DNA of 43,276 nucleotides, taken from the NCBI GenBank assembly GCA_934089255.1, contig CAKOJI010000007.1, positions 1-43,276 on the forward strand, read 5' to 3'. How positions within the stretch are numbered: the first letter of the stretch is position 1; the number at the start of each line of letters is the position of its first letter. Below are positions 1 to 9,640 of this stretch, one piece after another. Origin of the DNA: an uncultured Bacilli bacterium (lineage in GTDB: Bacteria > Bacillota_I > Bacilli_A > RF39 > UBA660). The translations under genes and the position numbers were made by a program. The notes under the pieces were generated by a model, which was given only the letters and a program-made list of their open reading frames with translations, searched no databases and was not told the DNA's origin.

Positions 1-10
1 TTTATACAAG

Positions 11-39
11 AAAAAAGTACCAAATTAAATTGATACTTT
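11..39 (-). terminator. Terminator after the YfcC-type carrier
   Basis: Read on the minus strand, AAAGTA (39-34) pairs with TACTTT (19-14). The stem extends inward through a G-T and two or three A-T/G-C pairs, and a T-run follows (complement of the A-run at 11-16). It lies just past the stop codon at 45. Confidence 0.6.
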
Positions 40-44
40 AAATA

Positions 45-1643
45 CTATTTTATAATGAAAGCCATTACTATAATAACAACTAACATAGCAACTAAGAACT
101 TCCAAATATATTTCATCCAATCTTTATATGGAATATCTAAATAACTTAATCCAACTAATAACATTGCACTAGAAGGAGCAACAAAAGATACTAATCCATA
201 AGTAGATTGAAGAATTATTGAAACAACACTTAAATTGCTAGCATAACTAGTTGTGAAGAATGAATATACTAAATTAACAGTATATTGATATTCACTAGTG
301 AATAATCCTGCAAGAATTCCACTCAATGTAGTAGTAAACACATTAAATTTAGAACCTAATATCTTACCTAATATAGTTGGAATAACAGGAAACATAACTG
401 CAAATTCTAATATTACATAAGCAAGTAATAAAACCACTACTAACTTACTAACTTTTTTAAATCCTTCACCAATAGCCTCAATTGTATCATTGATACTAAC
501 TTTATAACAAATTTGAAGAACTAATATTGCTAAAAGCATAACTACTTGAACTCCAAATATATCCCAAGAACCAAATGCTTTAACATCTCCTAAGATATAA
601 CTAAATAGTGGTACTCCAAATACTTTAGCACCAGTAACACTACTTAATGCTTTATCAAACCACTCAACCTTAAATACAGCTGTCCAAGGAATATAAGCCA
701 TAATAGTAGTAATTAAAGCTATAACACCTACTATAATTAAAGGTATCATATTTGATTTTTCACTATCTTTAATAGTATTAGAGAATAAATCAACATCTAC
801 TATTTCTTCTTTAGTTTCTTTTTTAGATCTAGCAGCCTTTTTCTTATTAGATTTAGTTTTAACTACATAAAGAATATATGCAATTAATCCTAATACACTT
901 ACACCTAATAATATATAGAATACTAACTTTTTAATGATAAAGAATAAAACTAATAAACCAATATCTATTAAACTAACAAAGAAAACAATAATATCTTTCT
1001 TTTCTTTATTTCCATTTAATACATTTTTTAAATGTTTAATATTAAATAAACTATATATAATAAATGCAATAGCAAATATTAATATTTTATCTAATAATGA
1101 ATTAGTATATTCTAAACCAAAATATTGAACATTCATACCAGCTACTTTAGGACTAATAATAGAACCTAATATACCAATTAACATTGCTCCAAATGTTGAA
1201 ACAAAAGAACCAATTTTATCAAATTTTAATTTAGATAAAATAGTTATAATAAATGGCATAAAAGCAACAAGTACAATATATTCATTAACCATACTTGCTA
1301 AAGCAGCAAATACAAAACTAATTATTAATGAAAATAATATTTCCTTTCCTTTTAAACTTTTAGCAATTTTGTCAGTTAACTTTTGATAAGCACCTAGTTT
1401 AGATAAAAATTGATAAAAGCCACCTAAAACAAATAAGAAAGTAACAAGTACAGTAAAGTAATACATTCCTAAAAGTCCATAAGTTACAAAATCAAATAAT
1501 CCAATTCTAGTAATTTCACCCTTAGTTAACTCACCAGCGTTAAAATAACCTTGAGGTATAATCCATGTTAATACTAATGTTAACACTATCATACATAAAG
1601 CAATTTTAACTAAGTCATGTTTTTCAAAAAACTTTTTCATCAT
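45..1643 (-). CDS. YfcC-family membrane carrier (ion transporter superfamily)
   Basis: A 532-residue integral membrane protein with about a dozen hydrophobic segments. The N-terminal pattern TWIIPQGYF, soon after a first membrane segment, is typical of YfcC-family carriers, which belong to the same broad superfamily as DcuC and NhaC. Members are usually annotated as putative C4-dicarboxylate, amino-acid or basic-amino-acid carriers; the substrate cannot be read from this sequence. A charged Lys/Glu-rich stretch (about residues 265-285) probably forms a cytoplasmic loop between the two halves. The start is one of two adjacent ATG codons (1643 or 1640) behind AGGAGG at 1648-1653; the second has the more usual 7-nt spacing. 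An extended -10 (TGC TATAAT, 1661-1669 on the minus strand) precedes it. It appears monocistronic, with its own terminator at 11-39. Family assignment is fairly sure, substrate unknown. Confidence 0.75.
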   Translation of the reverse strand: MMKKFFEKHDLVKIALCMIVLTLVLTWIIPQGYFNAGELTKGEITRIGLFDFVTYGLLGMYYFTVLVTFLFVLGGFYQFLSKLGAYQKLTDKIAKSLKGKEILFSLIISFVFAALASMVNEYIVLVAFMPFIITILSKLKFDKIGSFVSTFGAMLIGILGSIISPKVAGMNVQYFGLEYTNSLLDKILIFAIAFIIYSLFNIKHLKNVLNGNKEKKDIIVFFVSLIDIGLLVLFFIIKKLVFYILLGVSVLGLIAYILYVVKTKSNKKKAARSKKETKEEIVDVDLFSNTIKDSEKSNMIPLIIVGVIALITTIMAYIPWTAVFKVEWFDKALSSVTGAKVFGVPLFSYILGDVKAFGSWDIFGVQVVMLLAILVLQICYKVSINDTIEAIGEGFKKVSKLVVVLLLAYVILEFAVMFPVIPTILGKILGSKFNVFTTTLSGILAGLFTSEYQYTVNLVYSFFTTSYASNLSVVSIILQSTYGLVSFVAPSSAMLLVGLSYLDIPYKDWMKYIWKFLVAMLVVIIVMAFIIK

Positions 1644-1752
1644 CTAACCTCCTCACACTAATTATAGCATAAATTAAGAGATTACAAGCGTTTTTCACCA
1701 AAATTTCACAATTTTTTTAATAAATTATCAAAATTATACCATTTTTTAAACT

Positions 1753-1779
1753 AAAAAGAAGATAATAAACTTACCTTCT
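1753..1779 (-). terminator. Terminator after the ABC exporter pair
   Basis: On the minus strand AGAAGGTAA (1779-1771) pairs with TTATCTTCT (1765-1757), a 9-bp stem with one G-T wobble and a 5-nt loop, followed by a T-run. It directly follows the stop codon at 1781. Confidence 0.8.
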
Positions 1780-1780
1780 C

Positions 1781-4204
1781 TTATTCCAAATCATATCTAG
1801 ATAATATACTAGCAGGCTTACGTCTAATAGTATTAAATACTGGTATTAAACCAATTACTAAATTAAATACATAAACAAACAAAATACTAATTAACACAAC
1901 ATTAAAATTAATTAAGAAATATTCACCAATATATTTTATTTTACTTAAAATATTTAAAACATAAGCAGCAAATATTATTCCAGGAACACTTGATATAGTT
2001 GTTATAGCTATAATTTCTCCATAAAACATTCTATATATATCACGTTTCTTAACTCCTATCGCTCTATATATACCAACACTTTTTACCCTAGATAAGAAAG
2101 AAGCTCTTATCATTAAAAATACTTCTACTAATGAAATAATTAATATTACTAAAGAAACTAACATAGTAGTATTAACTCTATCTTTATTACTATCAATATA
2201 TTTCTTCCTACTTACGCTATAACTATCTTCTATATTTAAACCCTTATCTCTAAATTCACTTATAGTTTTATCTTTATCATTACTCATTACAACCATATCT
2301 TTAGACTTAGTTATTAAATCATATTTAACCGTATTACTATTTACTAACAAACAATCCAAACTATCTTTACTAAAATAATATCCAACAACCAATAATTTTT
2401 TATCATTAACTTTATTGTCTATATATTTATTTAAAGGCATACTATCACTATTACTTACATTTACTATAACTTCATAATCATTAGTAGGCATTCTACCTTT
2501 TTTTAATTCTATTTCATTAGATTTTAAATTATAGTCATATAACTTAATATCTTCATATTCAGCATCACTTCTCATTATACCATCATTATCTTTTTTAGAA
2601 TTAGCTAATATATTAATAAAATTATCTTTATAAGCATATATTGAAGGACTACCTAAATCTACTATACCTACTATAACAAAATCATTTAAATTATCAATAT
2701 TAATAATTCTACCTATCATATCACTAACATCTTTTATACCAATCATTTGAGCATAACCATTTTCATTAAACATAGAAAGTATACATCTCTTATCAACTAC
2801 AACTTCGTTGTTATTAACAGGCATATTACCATAAATAAGATCACTATTACTAATTAAATTTATATCTGTTAAAGAACCATTTAAGGTATCAAAAGAATTA
2901 TAGGTTTGATAATAATCTTTATAGTTAACTCTAAAACTAACAATACTATTACCAGGTAAAACATATGAAACACTATCAATATTCTCATAACCCAAATAGT
3001 CATCAACTTTAATTTTATTTAAATTAACACTCAAATAATTCTTATTAATAGTAACAAATTTTTCATCTTTTATATTATAAAGAGCACTAATACTAGAAAC
3101 AGAATACATAATAAATATACCAGATAATAAAAATCCAATTAAAAGTAATTTCTTTAAAAAACTATAATCAAATACTTTCTTAAACCCATTAACTATTAAA
3201 CTAATAGGATTAAATATAGAACTATATCTAAGTTTATGTTTACTTTCACCAATATTAAACTTATACTTATCTATATCACTTTCTTGTATTTTCTTATAAC
3301 TATCATTAATTAATTCTATATTAGAATCTTCATCTATTACAACAATATTATCTTTACTATTAACATATATATTACCATTTTTAACTACTATATCTAATTT
3401 AATTTTATCTTTATTATCTAAATAAATATTAATATTTTTATCATCATCTTTTATAACATCATGTTTATCAAAATCTTTTAAATATATATTATTATCAATA
3501 GTATAATCTAAATCTTCTTTATCACTATTTATATAATCACGTACTACAGTACCATCTTTTAATTCTATTATTCTATCAGCATAAAATTTAGCCAAATTAA
3601 CTTCATGTGTTACTAATATAACTAATCTATCTTTACTAATAGATTTTATAATCTTCATAATTTCTAAAGAATTTTTACTATCCAAATTACCAGTAGGTTC
3701 ATCTGCTAAAATAATATTAGGATTTTTAACTAATGCTCTTGCTATACCAACTCTTTGTCTTTCACCACCAGATAACATACTAGCAGGACGTCTTTTATAT
3801 CTAAGCATTCCTACACAATCCAAAACATATTCAACTCTAGATTTTATTTCATTTTTATCTTTAATACCAAGCATAGTTAAAACTAATTTAACATTATCAA
3901 AAACACTTAGGTTATCAACTAATTTATAATCCTGAAATATATAACCAATATTTAAATTTCTAATCTTATCAACTTTATAATTTAACTTAGAACTAATCTT
4001 CTTACCATTAACATATATTTTACCACTCTTAATACTATCCATTCCACCAATAGCATTTAAAAGTGTTGTTTTACCACACCCACTTGGTCCAAGTAAAGCA
4101 ACCATTCCAGAATCAGAAAAATCTAAACTAATATTATTAATAACATGAATTTCATTTTTCTTATGTCTATTAAAATATTTATTAACATTCTTTAATGATA
4201 ACAT
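1781..4204 (-). CDS. Fused ABC ATPase-FtsX permease, second of a pair
   Basis: A MacB-type protein of 807 residues: an ABC ATPase comes first (Walker A GPSGCGKTT, signature LSGGERQR, Walker B ILADEPTGNLD, switch His in VTHE). A Lys/Asp-rich linker follows, then one membrane segment near residue 350, a large extracellular domain, and three C-terminal membrane segments with the FtsX layout. Such proteins move peptides, lipoproteins or antimicrobials by mechanotransmission, or control envelope enzymes. The start is taken at ATG 4204, not at a possible start at 4219, because AGGAGG (4211-4216) sits 6 nt before it. The upstream gene's stop is then 1 nt away, so the two are translationally coupled. 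The neighbour has the same architecture, so a heterodimer is likely (inference). No two-component system lies beside it to suggest a bacitracin-type detoxification module. Confidence 0.82.
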   Translation of the reverse strand: MLSLKNVNKYFNRHKKNEIHVINNISLDFSDSGMVALLGPSGCGKTTLLNAIGGMDSIKSGKIYVNGKKISSKLNYKVDKIRNLNIGYIFQDYKLVDNLSVFDNVKLVLTMLGIKDKNEIKSRVEYVLDCVGMLRYKRRPASMLSGGERQRVGIARALVKNPNIILADEPTGNLDSKNSLEIMKIIKSISKDRLVILVTHEVNLAKFYADRIIELKDGTVVRDYINSDKEDLDYTIDNNIYLKDFDKHDVIKDDDKNINIYLDNKDKIKLDIVVKNGNIYVNSKDNIVVIDEDSNIELINDSYKKIQESDIDKYKFNIGESKHKLRYSSIFNPISLIVNGFKKVFDYSFLKKLLLIGFLLSGIFIMYSVSSISALYNIKDEKFVTINKNYLSVNLNKIKVDDYLGYENIDSVSYVLPGNSIVSFRVNYKDYYQTYNSFDTLNGSLTDINLISNSDLIYGNMPVNNNEVVVDKRCILSMFNENGYAQMIGIKDVSDMIGRIINIDNLNDFVIVGIVDLGSPSIYAYKDNFINILANSKKDNDGIMRSDAEYEDIKLYDYNLKSNEIELKKGRMPTNDYEVIVNVSNSDSMPLNKYIDNKVNDKKLLVVGYYFSKDSLDCLLVNSNTVKYDLITKSKDMVVMSNDKDKTISEFRDKGLNIEDSYSVSRKKYIDSNKDRVNTTMLVSLVILIISLVEVFLMIRASFLSRVKSVGIYRAIGVKKRDIYRMFYGEIIAITTISSVPGIIFAAYVLNILSKIKYIGEYFLINFNVVLISILFVYVFNLVIGLIPVFNTIRRKPASILSRYDLE

Positions 4205-4205
4205 A

Positions 4206-6416
4206 TTATACCTCCTCATTTAATGTAGTGATAGCACTATTTTTAAATAATTTCTTTGAAAACTTAATACTTACTACATAACTCATCACAATTAATATAA
4301 GGTAAAGAAAAATATAATCTCTAAATATCAAATAATTATTTATAACATCCATAAAACCAACATTAATAATATTTTTACTATTTAAAAACAATAATAACAT
4401 AGTACTAAAATACGCAATATTAGATACAGTAAATAATTCTATATTAAGTAAATCTTTACTAATTCTTAAACTAGCACCTAACATTCTTAAAGTACTGAAA
4501 TATACATTTCTAGACTTTAATATTAATTTAGTAACAAAATAACATATAAAGAATAATACCATAACCAAAACTATAGTAACAACAGTTTTAAATATTCTAA
4601 TAATGCCTACCATTTCACTTTTAACTAAATTATCACTAATTCTTAAAGTAGTAAATCCCATATCATTTAATTTATTAATGGTATTTTTAGCACTTTTTAC
4701 ATCTTTTATAAAAACACTACTTTGATAAATACCCTTATTATATAAATTATTATAATCTTCATAACTAATATAAACTTTGCCATTATTATTTTCAAAATCT
4801 TTTAATCCAAGCAAACTATTAAAATTATATTTATAGTAAACTTTACCAACTTTTAAATTAAGTACATCACTATAATATATATTATTTACTTCAATACTAA
4901 GATCATTATTAACACAATAATTGTTTTTACATAAATAATTTAAATCTCCACTAATATAAACCTCTCCTGTTTTAATATTATGATTAGGCTCTAACATAAA
5001 TTTAACACTATAAGTATTAGAATCATTTCTTATTCCAGCAAAAACTATTTTAGTTTTACTATATTTCTGATTAATATTAAAAGTCATTTTTTCTATATCA
5101 TTATCACTAAAATAAATCTTTATATCATCATAAGTATCAATATACTTAATACCAACAACTTTAAATTTTCTGGTTTTATCTATTTCACCAGTATATTCAT
5201 CTTGTAAATAAAAAGCATTTTCTAATATTTTATCTTTATCACTTAAATAATAATCATCCTTATTACCACTTAATATTATTTCATCATCACTATTAGGCAT
5301 TCTACCAACATCTACTTTTCCTTTAAAATTATCTATACTAAGTGCCCCACCATATATCCATAAATATTCATTATCAGTAATACTAAGATTAGTATCAATT
5401 AATAAATCATTTTTAACAACGTTCTTAACATTATCAAGATTATTCAACATTTCAAAATCATTTTCAGTAATATTTGTTTTATCTTTTTTCTTAATTAAGA
5501 TTCTATCATCATCTATATATTTAAAAAACTGATTACCACCACTTTTATTTTCTATATATTCCTCTTTTTTAAATGCAGAATACTCACTTATTAAACTAAT
5601 AGTTATAAATAAATAAACACAAAGTAATAATAAGAATTTAGGTATAATATTAAATGTATTTCTAAGCCCTAATCTAATTTTATTAAAAAATGTTATATTT
5701 TTATAATCAACAATATTAATATTTTTTTCTTCTTCTATATTAGTTATTTTTTTATCTTCTATTATTCTACCATCATTCATCTTTATAATTCTAGTAGCAT
5801 ATTCTTTTATTTCATCTAAATTATGTGTAACAACAATAACTAATTTATCTTTAGAAATATCACTTAGTAATTTGATTATTTCTCTACTAGATTTACTATC
5901 TAAATTACCTGTCGGTTCATCAGCAATAATAACGGGTGTATCTTTTAATAAAGCTCTTGCTATTGCAACTCTTTGTTTTTGACCACCACTTAATTTACTA
6001 GCTTTAGTATTTCTAAATTTATAAAGACCAACTTTTTTAATAATATCTATTACATCTTTTTTAATATCTTTTTTCTTTTTTCCGTTAAGTAATAATACTA
6101 ACTCAATATTTTGTTTAACAGTATAACTATTTATTAAATTAAAATTTTGATATATATTTGAAATGTATTTACGTCTATAATTTTCATAATCTATAGTAGA
6201 GTAATGACTAGTTTCTAGTCCATTAATATACATTTCCCCTTCTTCATAAGTATCAAGTCCACTTATAACATTTAATAAAGTACTCTTACCACTACCAGAT
6301 TCACCAGTTATTAAAACAAACTCACCCATATTTAATTCTAAATTGACCTTAGTAAAACCAGTTGCAATAACACCTTTACTATAATAAAATTTAGAAACAT
6401 TTTTTAATCTTATCAT
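4206..6416 (-). CDS. Fused ABC ATPase-FtsX permease, first of a pair
   Basis: 736 residues. The N-terminal ATPase has all motifs intact (Walker A TGESGSGKST, signature LSGGQKQR, Walker B VIIADEPTGNLD, switch His in VTHN), so both members of the pair should hydrolyse ATP. A membrane segment near residue 255 leads into a long extracellular region rich in Asp, Asn and Tyr. Three further membrane segments lie at the C-terminus. It is the first gene of a two-gene operon with the next ABC protein, and the intergenic gap is a single base. TATAAT-like boxes stand upstream (about 6435-6455), with AGGAGA just before the ATG at 6416. No membrane-fusion protein of the MacA type is adjacent, which fits a Gram-positive-type envelope. 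The substrate is unknown; peptide or lipid export or envelope control is the family expectation. Confidence 0.8.
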   Translation of the reverse strand: MIRLKNVSKFYYSKGVIATGFTKVNLELNMGEFVLITGESGSGKSTLLNVISGLDTYEEGEMYINGLETSHYSTIDYENYRRKYISNIYQNFNLINSYTVKQNIELVLLLNGKKKKDIKKDVIDIIKKVGLYKFRNTKASKLSGGQKQRVAIARALLKDTPVIIADEPTGNLDSKSSREIIKLLSDISKDKLVIVVTHNLDEIKEYATRIIKMNDGRIIEDKKITNIEEEKNINIVDYKNITFFNKIRLGLRNTFNIIPKFLLLLCVYLFITISLISEYSAFKKEEYIENKSGGNQFFKYIDDDRILIKKKDKTNITENDFEMLNNLDNVKNVVKNDLLIDTNLSITDNEYLWIYGGALSIDNFKGKVDVGRMPNSDDEIILSGNKDDYYLSDKDKILENAFYLQDEYTGEIDKTRKFKVVGIKYIDTYDDIKIYFSDNDIEKMTFNINQKYSKTKIVFAGIRNDSNTYSVKFMLEPNHNIKTGEVYISGDLNYLCKNNYCVNNDLSIEVNNIYYSDVLNLKVGKVYYKYNFNSLLGLKDFENNNGKVYISYEDYNNLYNKGIYQSSVFIKDVKSAKNTINKLNDMGFTTLRISDNLVKSEMVGIIRIFKTVVTIVLVMVLFFICYFVTKLILKSRNVYFSTLRMLGASLRISKDLLNIELFTVSNIAYFSTMLLLFLNSKNIINVGFMDVINNYLIFRDYIFLYLILIVMSYVVSIKFSKKLFKNSAITTLNEEV

Positions 6417-6508
6417 AACATTCTCCTAACACCTTAAGTATATTATATTTATTATGTTAAAACAACATATTTTAAGTTGCTTTATATATATTTTTAGTTG
6501 CTAAAGAA

Positions 6509-6541
6509 TAAAAAAAGTCATTAACATATTAAGTTAACAAC
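6509..6541 (-). terminator. Terminator after lysS
   Basis: Minus strand: GTTGTTAAC (6541-6533) pairs with GTTAATGAC (6525-6517), a 9-bp stem with two wobble pairs and a 7-nt loop, followed by seven T. Confidence 0.7.
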
Positions 6542-6560
6542 CATTTAATTAATATACATA

Positions 6561-8045
6561 TTAATTTCTATTTTTCATTGTTGGAAATAATATTACATCT
6601 CTAATAGATTCTTGTTCTGTAAATAACATACATAATCTATCAATTCCGTATCCAATACCACCAGCAGGAGGCATACCGTATTCTAATGCTTCTACAAAAT
6701 CCATGTCTATATCATTAGCTTCATCATTTCCCAAATTTCTTTCTTTTAATTGATCAGTAAATCTATCTAATTGATCAATTGGATCATTTAATTCAGTATA
6801 CGCATTAGCAAACTCTTTTCCACCAATAAATAATTCAAATCTATCTACAAATCTTGGATCATCAGGATTTTTCTTAGTCAACGGAGAGATTTCAACTGGA
6901 TGTCCATAAAGGAATGTAGGTTGAATTAATGTTTCTTCAACATATTTTTCAAAGAATAAATTTATTATATGTCCAACATTTTGTTGATGTTCTAATACTT
7001 CAATTCCATGTTCACTAGCAAGTTTCATAGCTTCTTCAACTGTCATTTCCTTTTTAAAATCTATTCCAGTTTGTTCTTTTATAGCATCAACCATACTAAT
7101 TCTTTTCCATTCACCACTTAAATCTATATGATCTCCACACCAATCATACTCATATTTACCAATGACATTTTTAGCAATGCTCTTAAACATATTCTCAGTC
7201 AATTCCATCATACCTTCTAAATCAGAATATGCTAAATAAGCTTCCATTAAAGTAAACTCCGGATTATGTTTTGGATCCATTCCTTCATTTCTAAAAACTC
7301 TACCTATTTCATACACTGCTTCCATTCCACCAACTAACAATCTTTTTAAAGGTAATTCTAAAGCAATACGTAAATACATATCCAAGTCCTGCGTATTATG
7401 ATGAGTAACAAATGGTCTAGCACTTGCACCAGTTAGTAACGTTGTAAGTACTGGTGTTTCAACTTCAGTAAATCCTCTACCATCCATAAAATTTTGTATA
7501 CATCTAATAATTTTTGGTCTAACAAATGCAATTTTTTTAGAATCTTCATTCATTATTAAATCAACATAACGTCTTCTATATCTTTCTTCAATATCAGTTA
7601 AACCATGAAATTTTTCAGGCAACGGTCTTAAAGATTTAACTAAATGAGTATATTTTAAACATTTTAAAGTTACTTCACCAGTTCTAGTCTTCATTACCTT
7701 TCCAGTAACACCAACTATATCTCCTAAATCTGCACTTTTAAATAAGTTATATACTTCTTCTCCTACATCATTTATAGATATATATACTTGCATATTTCCA
7801 GTTTTATCTTGAATAGAAAAGAATGATGCCTTACCCATTTTTCTAATAAACATAATTCTTCCTGCAACAGTATATTCATCATTTATATTTTCAAAATCAT
7901 CATGAGGAACATCTTTATATTTTTCTCTTATATCACTATTATAAGCAGTTCTTTCAAATTTACTTCCATAAGGATCAATACCCATCTCACGTATTTTTCC
8001 TACTTTTTCTCTTCTAACTAATTCTTGATCTGTAAATTCACGCAT
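6561..8045 (-). CDS. lysS: Lysyl-tRNA synthetase, class II
   Basis: Charges tRNA-Lys with lysine in the cytoplasm. At 494 residues it is full length for the bacterial class II enzyme. An N-terminal OB-fold anticodon-binding domain (about residues 55-150) precedes the catalytic core. The core shows class II motif 2 (YEIGRVFRNEGMD), the following HNPEFTLMEAY block, and the C-terminal motif 3 region GIGYGIDRLCMLF. The N-terminal sequence RREKVGKIREMGIDPYG also fits LysS. It is transcribed alone: a good promoter lies at 8069-8097 and a terminator at 6509-6541. No T-box leader is visible in the roughly 25-nt 5' leader. Nothing about it looks degraded. Confidence 0.97.
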   Translation of the reverse strand: MREFTDQELVRREKVGKIREMGIDPYGSKFERTAYNSDIREKYKDVPHDDFENINDEYTVAGRIMFIRKMGKASFFSIQDKTGNMQVYISINDVGEEVYNLFKSADLGDIVGVTGKVMKTRTGEVTLKCLKYTHLVKSLRPLPEKFHGLTDIEERYRRRYVDLIMNEDSKKIAFVRPKIIRCIQNFMDGRGFTEVETPVLTTLLTGASARPFVTHHNTQDLDMYLRIALELPLKRLLVGGMEAVYEIGRVFRNEGMDPKHNPEFTLMEAYLAYSDLEGMMELTENMFKSIAKNVIGKYEYDWCGDHIDLSGEWKRISMVDAIKEQTGIDFKKEMTVEEAMKLASEHGIEVLEHQQNVGHIINLFFEKYVEETLIQPTFLYGHPVEISPLTKKNPDDPRFVDRFELFIGGKEFANAYTELNDPIDQLDRFTDQLKERNLGNDEANDIDMDFVEALEYGMPPAGGIGYGIDRLCMLFTEQESIRDVILFPTMKNRN

Positions 8046-8068
8046 AAAATCAACTTCTTTCGTTTACT

Positions 8069-8097
8069 AGTATATCGATTTTCATAAAAAAAATCAA
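8069..8097 (-). promoter_or_regulatory. Promoter of lysS
   Basis: Read on the minus strand: -35 TTGATT (8097-8092), a 17-nt spacer, and -10 TATACT (8074-8069). The ATG is 24 nt beyond the -10 box. Confidence 0.65.
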
Positions 8098-8150
8098 TAA
8101 TAAGAAGTATATATTTATTAATAAGTCATATATTTTAAAGAGGTGAATTT

Positions 8151-8480
8151 ATGAACGGAACATATTACCAAAATCCAACTTTTCCAACTGCAACTTCAAA
8201 TAATTATCAAGATACTATAGTGCCAGTAGGAAATGAACTTTCAATGGAACAAAGTTACATTGAAAACATATTAAGATTAAATAAAGGAAAAAAAGTTAAA
8301 GCTTATGTAAGTTATCCAGATTCAATAGATTGGAAAGATTCTGTATATTCTGGAATAATTGAACAAGCTGGAAGAGATCATTTAATCATTAGTGACCCCT
8401 CAACTGGAAAATGGTACTTAATTCTAATGGTTTATTTAAACTACGTAGAATTCGAAGAAAAAATAAATTATACAATATAA
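8151..8480 (+). CDS. gerQ: GerQ-like spore coat protein
   Basis: A 109-residue protein. Its last 75 or so residues follow the GerQ (YwdL) pattern closely: EQSYIENILRLNKGK, then AGRDHLIISDPSTGKWYLI, then the ending YLNYVEFEEKINY. The N-terminal 35 residues are low-complexity, rich in Asn, Thr, Tyr and Pro, as in the Bacillus protein. In B. subtilis GerQ is an inner spore-coat protein, cross-linked by transglutaminase and needed for normal germination and for localising the cortex-lytic enzyme CwlJ. The ATG is preceded by AAAGAGGTGA with 6 nt spacing. It stands alone between lysS and a convergent metallo-hydrolase gene. Neither cwlJ nor tgl is in this window. The match is strong; what it does in this organism depends on whether the genome carries the rest of the sporulation programme. 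Confidence 0.85.
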   Translation: MNGTYYQNPTFPTATSNNYQDTIVPVGNELSMEQSYIENILRLNKGKKVKAYVSYPDSIDWKDSVYSGIIEQAGRDHLIISDPSTGKWYLILMVYLNYVEFEEKINYTI

Positions 8481-8503
8481 AAAATGCTACCAAGCATTTT
8501 TAT
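8480..8503. terminator. Bidirectional terminator between gerQ and the metallo-hydrolase gene
   Basis: AAAAATGCT (8481-8489) pairs with AGCATTTTT (8494-8502) around the loop ACCA. A/T runs on both sides serve both convergent genes. Confidence 0.85.
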
Positions 8504-9015
8504 TTTATATAAGTTTCTAAACAAACCCTTTCATTATCTAAAAACGTATCATCACCGTGTCCCGGATATATATGATAATTAATTTTTTCTTTTAATATTT
8601 TTTTTATACTATCTTTCATTAAATCAAAATCTCCACCTAAATCACATCTTCCTATAGCATTATTAAATATAAAATCCCCACTAAACATTACATCACCAAA
8701 TATAAAACTAATAGAATCCAACGTATGTCCCAAGTTATATACTACATTAAATTTAAAACTACCAACATAATTAATTCCATCTTTTAAATTACTCTTATCA
8801 TAAACTTTAACATTATACTTACTAACTAAATCATTAAGAGCACCTACATGATCAAAATGTCTATGAGTTAATAAAACACCAACTACATTTTTATTTATAT
8901 TACTAACAATTTTATCTATATCACTTCCAGGATCAATTACCAAACACTCATCATTATTTTCTACTATATAACAATTTGTATTAAGAATACCAACAACAAC
9001 TTTTTTAATTTTCAT
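8500..9015 (-). CDS. Metallo-beta-lactamase-fold hydrolase (glyoxalase II-like)
   Basis: A small, single-domain MBL-fold enzyme of 171 residues, shorter than true glyoxalase II (about 210-250). The metal site is complete: THRHFDHVGAL gives the H-x-H-x-D-H motif, NLGHTLDSISF the third-His region, FSGDFIFNNAIGRCDL the bridging Asp, and YPGHGDDT the final His. Family members of this size hydrolyse thioesters such as S-lactoylglutathione analogues or persulfides; the actual substrate is not visible. RBS GGTGAT precedes the ATG. It diverges from the LemA-like gene, with 70 nt between starts holding both promoters. Confidence 0.85.
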   Translation of the reverse strand: MKIKKVVVGILNTNCYIVENNDECLVIDPGSDIDKIVSNINKNVVGVLLTHRHFDHVGALNDLVSKYNVKVYDKSNLKDGINYVGSFKFNVVYNLGHTLDSISFIFGDVMFSGDFIFNNAIGRCDLGGDFDLMKDSIKKILKEKINYHIYPGHGDDTFLDNERVCLETYIK

Positions 9016-9085
9016 AACATCACCAATAATATTTTACAATTTATTTAAAAATTATGCTATAATTTTATATATAGTAGGTGATGTT

Positions 9086-9634
9086 ATGAAAATTATATTA
9101 ATAATTATATTAGTAGCAATAGTATTAATAGGAATACTAATAATAAGTTATATATTCAACTTTAATAAATTACAAGAAATGAATATTAAAATAAATGAAT
9201 CAGAAAGTATTATCGATGAAGAATTAAGAAATAAATATGATTTAATTATACGTTCTTCATCAATAGTAAATAAACTATTAAAAAAAGAAATAACATATTT
9301 TAAAGAATTAGAAAAAATGAAAAAAGATAATATTTCTAACTTCGAATTAGACAGAAAAATCTCTGAAGGAGAACATTTAATATACAAAGTAAAAAATGAT
9401 TATAAATCTCTTGAAGAAAACGAAGAATATAATAGTATAATAAACGATTTAAAAGAAAGTGGCGAAATACTAGAAGCATCTAAATCATTTTATAATAAAT
9501 ACACAACAGAAATAAATTTATTAATAAAAAAATTTCCAACAAATATTATCGCAAAATTACATAGAATAAAATTACGTAATTACTTTGATGGAAAAAATAT
9601 GTTCGATGACGAAATCAAAGACTTTAAACTTTGA
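9086..9634 (+). CDS. LemA-family membrane-anchored protein
   Basis: 182 residues. One N-terminal membrane segment (about residues 2-24) is followed by a wholly alpha-helical, charged domain. The pattern NKYDLIIRSSSIVNKLLKKE, then a Y-x-(10)-F/P region ending FPTNIIAKLHRIK, matches the LemA fold, whose usual ending is YN..I..FP..I.A. LemA proteins are widespread and poorly understood; the N-terminus outside and helical bundle inside, or the reverse, is debated. The canonical YN before the final helix reads SFYNKYTTEINLLIKKFP here, so the family signature survives. A promoter with extended -10 (TGC TATAAT, 9055-9063) and RBS AGGTGATGTT precede the ATG. Its terminator is inside its own last codons (9612-9640). 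Confidence 0.75.
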   Translation: MKIILIIILVAIVLIGILIISYIFNFNKLQEMNIKINESESIIDEELRNKYDLIIRSSSIVNKLLKKEITYFKELEKMKKDNISNFELDRKISEGEHLIYKVKNDYKSLEENEEYNSIINDLKESGEILEASKSFYNKYTTEINLLIKKFPTNIIAKLHRIKLRNYFDGKNMFDDEIKDFKL

Positions 9635-9640
9635 TTTTTT
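9612..9640 (+). terminator. Terminator embedded in the end of the LemA-like gene
   Basis: AAATCAAAG (9612-9620) pairs perfectly with CTTTGATTT (9629-9637), loop 8 nt, then a T-run to 9640. The stop codon TGA (9632-9634) lies inside the right arm. Confidence 0.85.

Noticed and set aside
8127..8134. Sporulation sigma-E type -10 (CATATATT) before gerQ
   Set aside because: Transcription would start inside the RBS, and such AT-rich boxes are common by chance here.
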